Part shown: piece by piece, positions 7,123 through 9,772 of the stretch
Position numbering within the stretch: the first letter of the stretch is position 1
Layout of the letters: the number at the start of each line of letters is the position of its first letter
From: Clostridia bacterium
GTDB taxonomy: Bacteria; Bacillota; Clostridia; Oscillospirales; CAG-272
NCBI GenBank assembly: GCA_029010655.1
Contig: JAQXKW010000011.1
Coordinates: 1 to 9,772 of the forward strand
DNA: 9,772 nt
Reading direction: 5' to 3'
Notes under the pieces: model-generated
Told to the model about the DNA's origin: nothing
The model's database searches: none
The model's input: only the letters and a program-made list of their open reading frames with translations
Program-made: the position numbers and the translations under genes

Positions 7123-7224
7123 CAAAAACGTATTACCGAAAGCTTTTTTGGCACTCTTGCCGCCCAAATGAAAAAACTTAAATGTTAAAGAAATGTAAAT
7201 TAATAAAAAAATTCTGTTTACCCC

Positions 7225-7252
7225 TTGATTTTTGATTGGCAAGTGGTAAAAT
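7225..7252 (+). promoter_or_regulatory. groESL promoter with extended -10
   Basis: The -35 is TTGATT (7225-7230). An extended -10, TGG-TAAAAT (7244-7252), follows with a 16-base spacer to the hexamer. Initiation is expected near 7259, immediately before the CIRCE operator, as in other HrcA-regulated groE operons. An alternative -10, TATACT (7252-7257), has no well-spaced -35. Confidence 0.75.
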
Positions 7253-7263
7253 ATACTCATCGG

Positions 7264-7290
7264 TTAGCACTTGAACCTTTTGAGTGCTAA
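7264..7290 (+). promoter_or_regulatory. CIRCE operator (HrcA binding site)
   Basis: TTAGCACTT, nine bases, then GAGTGCTAA. This matches the CIRCE consensus (TTAGCACTC-N9-GAGTGCTAA) at 17 of 18 positions; only the last base of the left arm differs. It lies just downstream of the predicted start point and about 54 bases before the groES ATG. The heat-shock repressor HrcA is known to bind this element and block groE transcription; hrcA itself is not in the window. Confidence 0.96.
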
Positions 7291-7343
7291 GGCGACAAAT
7301 TTTACAGTTAGTGCGAAATGCACGCATATAGAGGAGGTAAATT

Positions 7344-7628
7344 ATGACACTCAAACCCCTTTTTGACCGTGTTGTAGTTAAGGCGGTCGAGGCAGAAGAA
7401 ACAACAAAATCCGGAATCGTTCTTCCCGGCGCAGCTCAGGAGAAGCCCCAGATGGCAGAGGTTGTAGCAGTCGGCGAGGGCAAGGTGGTTGACGGCGTTA
7501 AGGAAGAAATGGTTGTTAAGGTAGGACAGAAGGTTATTACCGGCAACTACGCAGGCACCAAGGTAAAGTGCGACGGCACCGAGTACAACATTGTCCGTCA
7601 GGACGATATTCTCGCCATTGTTGAATAA
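7344..7628 (+). CDS. groES: Co-chaperonin GroES (Hsp10)
   Basis: This 94-residue protein is full length for the family and co-linear with bacterial GroES. It has the N-terminal L-x-P-L-x-D-R-V-V-V strand, the mobile loop (about residues 17-33) with the I25-V26-L27 tripeptide that docks on GroEL, and the C-terminal DDILAIVE strand. Seven copies form the dome that closes the GroEL chamber during ATP-driven folding in the cytosol. A very strong ribosome site, GAGGAGGT (7331-7338), precedes the ATG by 5 bases. It is the first gene of the CIRCE-controlled groESL operon and lies 32 bases before groEL. Confidence 0.99.
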   Translation: MTLKPLFDRVVVKAVEAEETTKSGIVLPGAAQEKPQMAEVVAVGEGKVVDGVKEEMVVKVGQKVITGNYAGTKVKCDGTEYNIVRQDDILAIVE

Positions 7629-7660
7629 GGCGAACAGAGAATAATACGGAGGAAATTATT

Positions 7661-9292
7661 ATGGCAAAAGATATTATTTACGGCACAGAAGCCAGAGAAG
7701 CTCTTATCGCCGGCGTAGACAAGCTGGCAAACACAGTCAAGATCACCATGGGCCCCAAGGGCAGAAACGTAGTTCTTGACAAGAAATTCGGCACACCCCT
7801 TATCACCAACGACGGTGTTACGATTGCAAAGGAAATCGAGCTTGAAAATGCGTCCGAAAACATGGGCGCACAGCTTGTGCGCGAGGTTGCTACAAAGACT
7901 AACGACGCCGCAGGCGACGGCACAACCACCGCAACGCTTCTGGCGCAGTCCTTTATCCACGAGGGCATGAAGAACGTAGCCGCAGGCGCTAACCCCATCA
8001 TTATCCGCAAGGGTATTCAGAAGGCAGTTGACAAGGCAGTTGAGGCTCTTACCAAGAATGCCAAGAAGGTAAACGGCTCTTCCGACATTGCAAGAGTAGG
8101 TACAATCTCCGCAGGTGACGAGGTTATCGGAACCCTTATTGCCGATGCTATGGAAAAGGTTACCGCCGACGGCGTTATCACCGTTGAGGAGTCCAAGTCC
8201 GCAGAAACATACTGCGAAGTAGTTGAGGGTATGCAGTTTGACCGCGGCTACCTGTCTCCCTACATGGCAACCGATACTGACAAGATGGAAGCAGTTCTTG
8301 ACGACGCTCTCGTTCTTATAACAGATAAGAAGATTTCCAATGTTCAGGAGGTTCTTCCCCTTCTGGAGCAGATCGTTCAGTCCGGCAGAAAGCTGCTTAT
8401 TATTGCCGAGGACGTTGAGGGCGAGGCTCTCACAACTCTGGTGCTGAACAAGCTCCGCGGAACCTTCACCTGCGTTGCAGTCAAGGCTCCGGGATTTGGC
8501 GACAGACGCAAGGAAATGCTTCAGGACATTGCAATCCTTACCGGCGGCGAGGTTATTTCCTCCGAGCTTGGTCTTGAGCTGAAGAACACAACCGTTGAAC
8601 AGCTGGGACGTGCACGTCAGGTAAAGGTAAACAAGGACAACACCATTATCGTGGGCGGCGCAGGCAGCTCCGACGAGATAAAGAGCAGAGTAAATCAGAT
8701 CAAGTCCGCTATCGAGACCACCACCTCCGATTTCGACCGTGAGAAGCTGCAGGAGCGTCTTGCAAAGCTTGCAGGCGGTGTTGCGGTTATTAAGGTAGGT
8801 GCCGCAACCGAGACAGAAATGAAGGAGAAGAAGCTCCGCATCGAGGACGCTCTCAACGCAACCAAGGCGGCTGTTGAGGAGGGTATCGTCGCAGGCGGCG
8901 GCACAGCTTATCTGAATGTTATCGACAGCGTTAAAACTGTTCTGAAAACTGTTGAAGGCGACGAAAAGACCGGTGTAAACATCGTAATCAAGGCTCTTGA
9001 GTCTCCCGTACGTCAGATTGCTGAAAACGCAGGCTTCGAGGGAAGCGTTGTAGTTGATAAGATTCTTTCCTCCGGAAAGCAGGGCTACGGCTTCGACGCT
9101 TACAAGGAGCAGTACTGCGACATGATCGAAGCAGGTATCGTTGACCCTGCAAAGGTTACAAGATCCGCGCTCCAGAATGCGGCAAGCGTTGCCGCAACGG
9201 TGCTCACCACCGAGGCGCTTGTAGTCAACCAGCCCGAACCCGAACCGGCGGTTCCCGCAGGCGGCGCAGGCGGCATGGGCGGAATGTATTAA
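7661..9292 (+). CDS. groEL: Chaperonin GroEL (Hsp60)
   Basis: This 543-residue protein is complete and of normal length. It forms the double heptameric ring that encloses unfolded proteins and folds them with ATP and GroES. Nucleotide-pocket motifs are present: TMGPKGRNV (29-37), DGVT (51-54) and DGTTT (86-90). The conserved R-I-E-D-A-L-N-A-T region carries the aspartate equivalent to the ATP-hydrolysis residue D398 of E. coli. The C-terminus ends in a short glycine-methionine tail (GGMGGMY). A GGAGG site starts 13 bases before the ATG. Lysine and glutamate codons are strongly AAG/GAG-biased compared with the minus-strand ABC genes, as expected of a highly expressed gene. A strong terminator follows 15 bases after the stop. 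Confidence 0.99.
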   Translation: MAKDIIYGTEAREALIAGVDKLANTVKITMGPKGRNVVLDKKFGTPLITNDGVTIAKEIELENASENMGAQLVREVATKTNDAAGDGTTTATLLAQSFIHEGMKNVAAGANPIIIRKGIQKAVDKAVEALTKNAKKVNGSSDIARVGTISAGDEVIGTLIADAMEKVTADGVITVEESKSAETYCEVVEGMQFDRGYLSPYMATDTDKMEAVLDDALVLITDKKISNVQEVLPLLEQIVQSGRKLLIIAEDVEGEALTTLVLNKLRGTFTCVAVKAPGFGDRRKEMLQDIAILTGGEVISSELGLELKNTTVEQLGRARQVKVNKDNTIIVGGAGSSDEIKSRVNQIKSAIETTTSDFDREKLQERLAKLAGGVAVIKVGAATETEMKEKKLRIEDALNATKAAVEEGIVAGGGTAYLNVIDSVKTVLKTVEGDEKTGVNIVIKALESPVRQIAENAGFEGSVVVDKILSSGKQGYGFDAYKEQYCDMIEAGIVDPAKVTRSALQNAASVAATVLTTEALVVNQPEPEPAVPAGGAGGMGGMY

Positions 9293-9307
9293 TAAATGTA
9301 AATGTGA

Positions 9308-9353
9308 AAAACCGTCTCGGCGGCCTCCCTTCGGGGGCACCGAGACGGTTTTT
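9308..9353 (+). terminator. Rho-independent terminator of groESL
   Basis: A 13-bp perfect stem, AAAACCGTCTCGG (9308-9320) with its complement (9340-9352), encloses an inner GC-rich hairpin capped by a TTCG tetraloop (9330-9333). A T-run follows on the plus strand. The A-run on the left also gives it some capacity to act on the opposite strand. Confidence 0.93.
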
Positions 9354-9358
9354 ATTTG

Positions 9359-9390
9359 CTTAGTACCTTTTTTGAAAAAAAGGTACTAAG
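9359..9390. repeat. 32-base near-perfect palindrome
   Basis: CTTAGTACCTTTTTT (9359-9373) is followed after two bases by its exact complement (9376-9390). The stem is 15 bp with a minimal loop, and the inner part is pure A/T. It starts about 6 bases after the groE terminator. There is no T-tract outside the stem, so it is not a standard terminator. It resembles dispersed palindromic intergenic elements, but copy number cannot be judged from one window. Confidence 0.6.
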
Positions 9391-9449
9391 AACCCCAAAA
9401 AACTTATCCCAAAAGGGCGGTGTCGAAAGTGCTATGGTTTTGCAACAAC

Positions 9450-9474
9450 AAAAGCGGAGCCGTGCTCCGCTTTT
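9450..9474. terminator. Bidirectional terminator between convergent genes
   Basis: AAAAGCGGAGC (9450-9460) pairs with GCTCCGCTTTT (9464-9474) around a 3-base loop. T-runs appear on both strands (TTTTTG on plus, TTTTGTTG on minus). It lies 72 bases beyond the stop of the leftward AbrB-type gene, so it most likely ends that transcript and backs up groESL termination. Confidence 0.85.
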
Positions 9475-9546
9475 TGTGCCGTCTATCAGTTAACCGTTTC
9501 AACTGACGACCGACAGCTCCGTTCTCTTTTCTCATTATGCTCCTGA

Positions 9547-9772
9547 TTACTTTTTGGAAAGTGCTTCGATACAGCTCTTGCAGACCTTTTTGCCCATGTA
9601 GTCCACAACGCCGTCTGCCTCTCCGCAGAAAATACATGCGGGAGAATACTTTTTCAGAATAACGCTGTCCTTGTCGGAAAACATCTCAATGCCGTCGCCG
9701 GCGGAAATATTAAGCGTTCTTCTAAGCTCTATCGGCAGAACAATTCTGCCCAGCTCGTCGATTTTCCTGACC
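9547..9772 (-). CDS. AbrB/SpoVT-family regulator with C-terminal zinc-ribbon-like tail (5' end missing)
   Basis: The gene enters from the right edge; 74 residues and the stop codon are visible, and only a few N-terminal residues seem to be missing. The first visible stretch, VRKIDELGRIVLPIELRRTL, is the classic AbrB/SpoVT swapped-hairpin DNA-binding domain, followed by the I-x-x-G-D-x-I-E strand and V-I-L-K-K-Y. The tail after about visible residue 43 carries two CxxC pairs (C46/C49 and C64/C67), suggesting a small zinc-binding module. In Clostridia, similar short AbrB-type proteins are transition-state or stationary-phase regulators; the targets of this one are unknown. It converges on groEL and is followed by a hairpin terminator. 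Confidence 0.9.
   Translation of the reverse strand, partial: VRKIDELGRIVLPIELRRTLNISAGDGIEMFSDKDSVILKKYSPACIFCGEADGVVDYMGKKVCKSCIEALSKK

Larger units (their letters stand above)
9354..9546. other. Non-coding convergent region between groEL and the AbrB-type gene
   Basis: Apart from the palindrome and the second terminator hairpin, I see no gene here. A weak inverted repeat, TCAGTT (9486-9491) with AACTGA (9501-9506), lies close to the stop of the leftward gene and may be incidental. Confidence 0.6.

Noticed and set aside
7061..7140. A manganese riboswitch or Fur/MntR box upstream of the transporter
   Set aside because: The predicted leader is only about 27 bases, too short for a riboswitch. 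The A/T-rich stretch around the -10 does not form a convincing 19-base operator palindrome.
7078..7260. 60-codon minus-strand frame in the divergent intergenic region
   Set aside because: It overlaps both promoter regions and has no ribosome site or similarity to any family I know.
7598..9340. Very long open frame (580 codons) on the minus strand opposite groEL
   Set aside because: It lies almost exactly antisense to a highly conserved, strongly codon-biased gene. Its predicted product is cysteine- and leucine-rich with no recognisable domain, it lacks a ribosome site, and it runs through the groEL terminator. Long antisense frames of this kind come from codon bias in groEL.
9404..9637. 77-codon minus-strand frame overlapping the AbrB-type gene
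   Set aside because: It is a shifted frame of the AbrB tail continued through the terminator hairpin; the overlapping frame encodes a clear AbrB domain.

Overview
The window looks like chromosomal DNA of a Gram-positive anaerobe of the class Clostridia, most likely an Oscillospirales/Ruminococcus-type gut bacterium. This is inference. It rests on a CIRCE (HrcA) operator at groE, consensus sigma-A promoters, strong GGAGG-type ribosome binding sites, a lipoprotein cell-wall amidase, an AbrB-type regulator with a cysteine tail, and moderate GC. I see no phage, insertion sequence, CRISPR array, tRNA or rRNA.

Layout, left to right. (1) Positions 1-3787, minus strand: a three-gene set read leftward. 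It comprises an 805-residue ABC exporter half, a DUF1854 protein, and a second ABC exporter half cut off by the window edge. Both ABC proteins carry the same unusual front end: a small beta-rich domain, a CxxC...CxxC zinc ribbon, then the membrane domain. (2) Positions 3837-4540, minus strand: a single-gene unit for an RpiB/LacA/LacB-type sugar-phosphate isomerase, with its own consensus promoter and hairpin terminator. It keeps the catalytic cysteine motif but lacks several ribose-5-phosphate-specific residues. (3) Positions 4576-7122, minus strand: a probable operon from a perfect TTGACA-17-TATAAT promoter. It reads a PF11449-type membrane transporter with a cysteine-rich loop, then a cytosolic alpha/beta hydrolase, then a lipoprotein N-acetylmuramoyl-L-alanine amidase whose start overlaps the hydrolase stop. 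(4) Positions 7225-9353, plus strand: groES-groEL with an extended -10 promoter, the CIRCE operator and a strong terminator. (5) Positions 9354-9546: a non-coding convergent region with a 32-base palindrome and a second, bidirectional terminator hairpin. (6) Positions 9547-9772, minus strand: the C-terminal part of an AbrB/SpoVT-family regulator that enters from the right edge.

The ABC/DUF1854 genes probably form one transport machine: two ATPase-permease halves plus a small partner. Groups 2 to 5 are separate transcription units. Only groESL has a certain role, the Hsp60/Hsp10 folding chamber under HrcA control. The transporter/hydrolase/amidase operon has no obvious common pathway. The most noteworthy material is the tripartite ABC system with matching zinc-ribbon front ends and the divergent RpiB-like enzyme.
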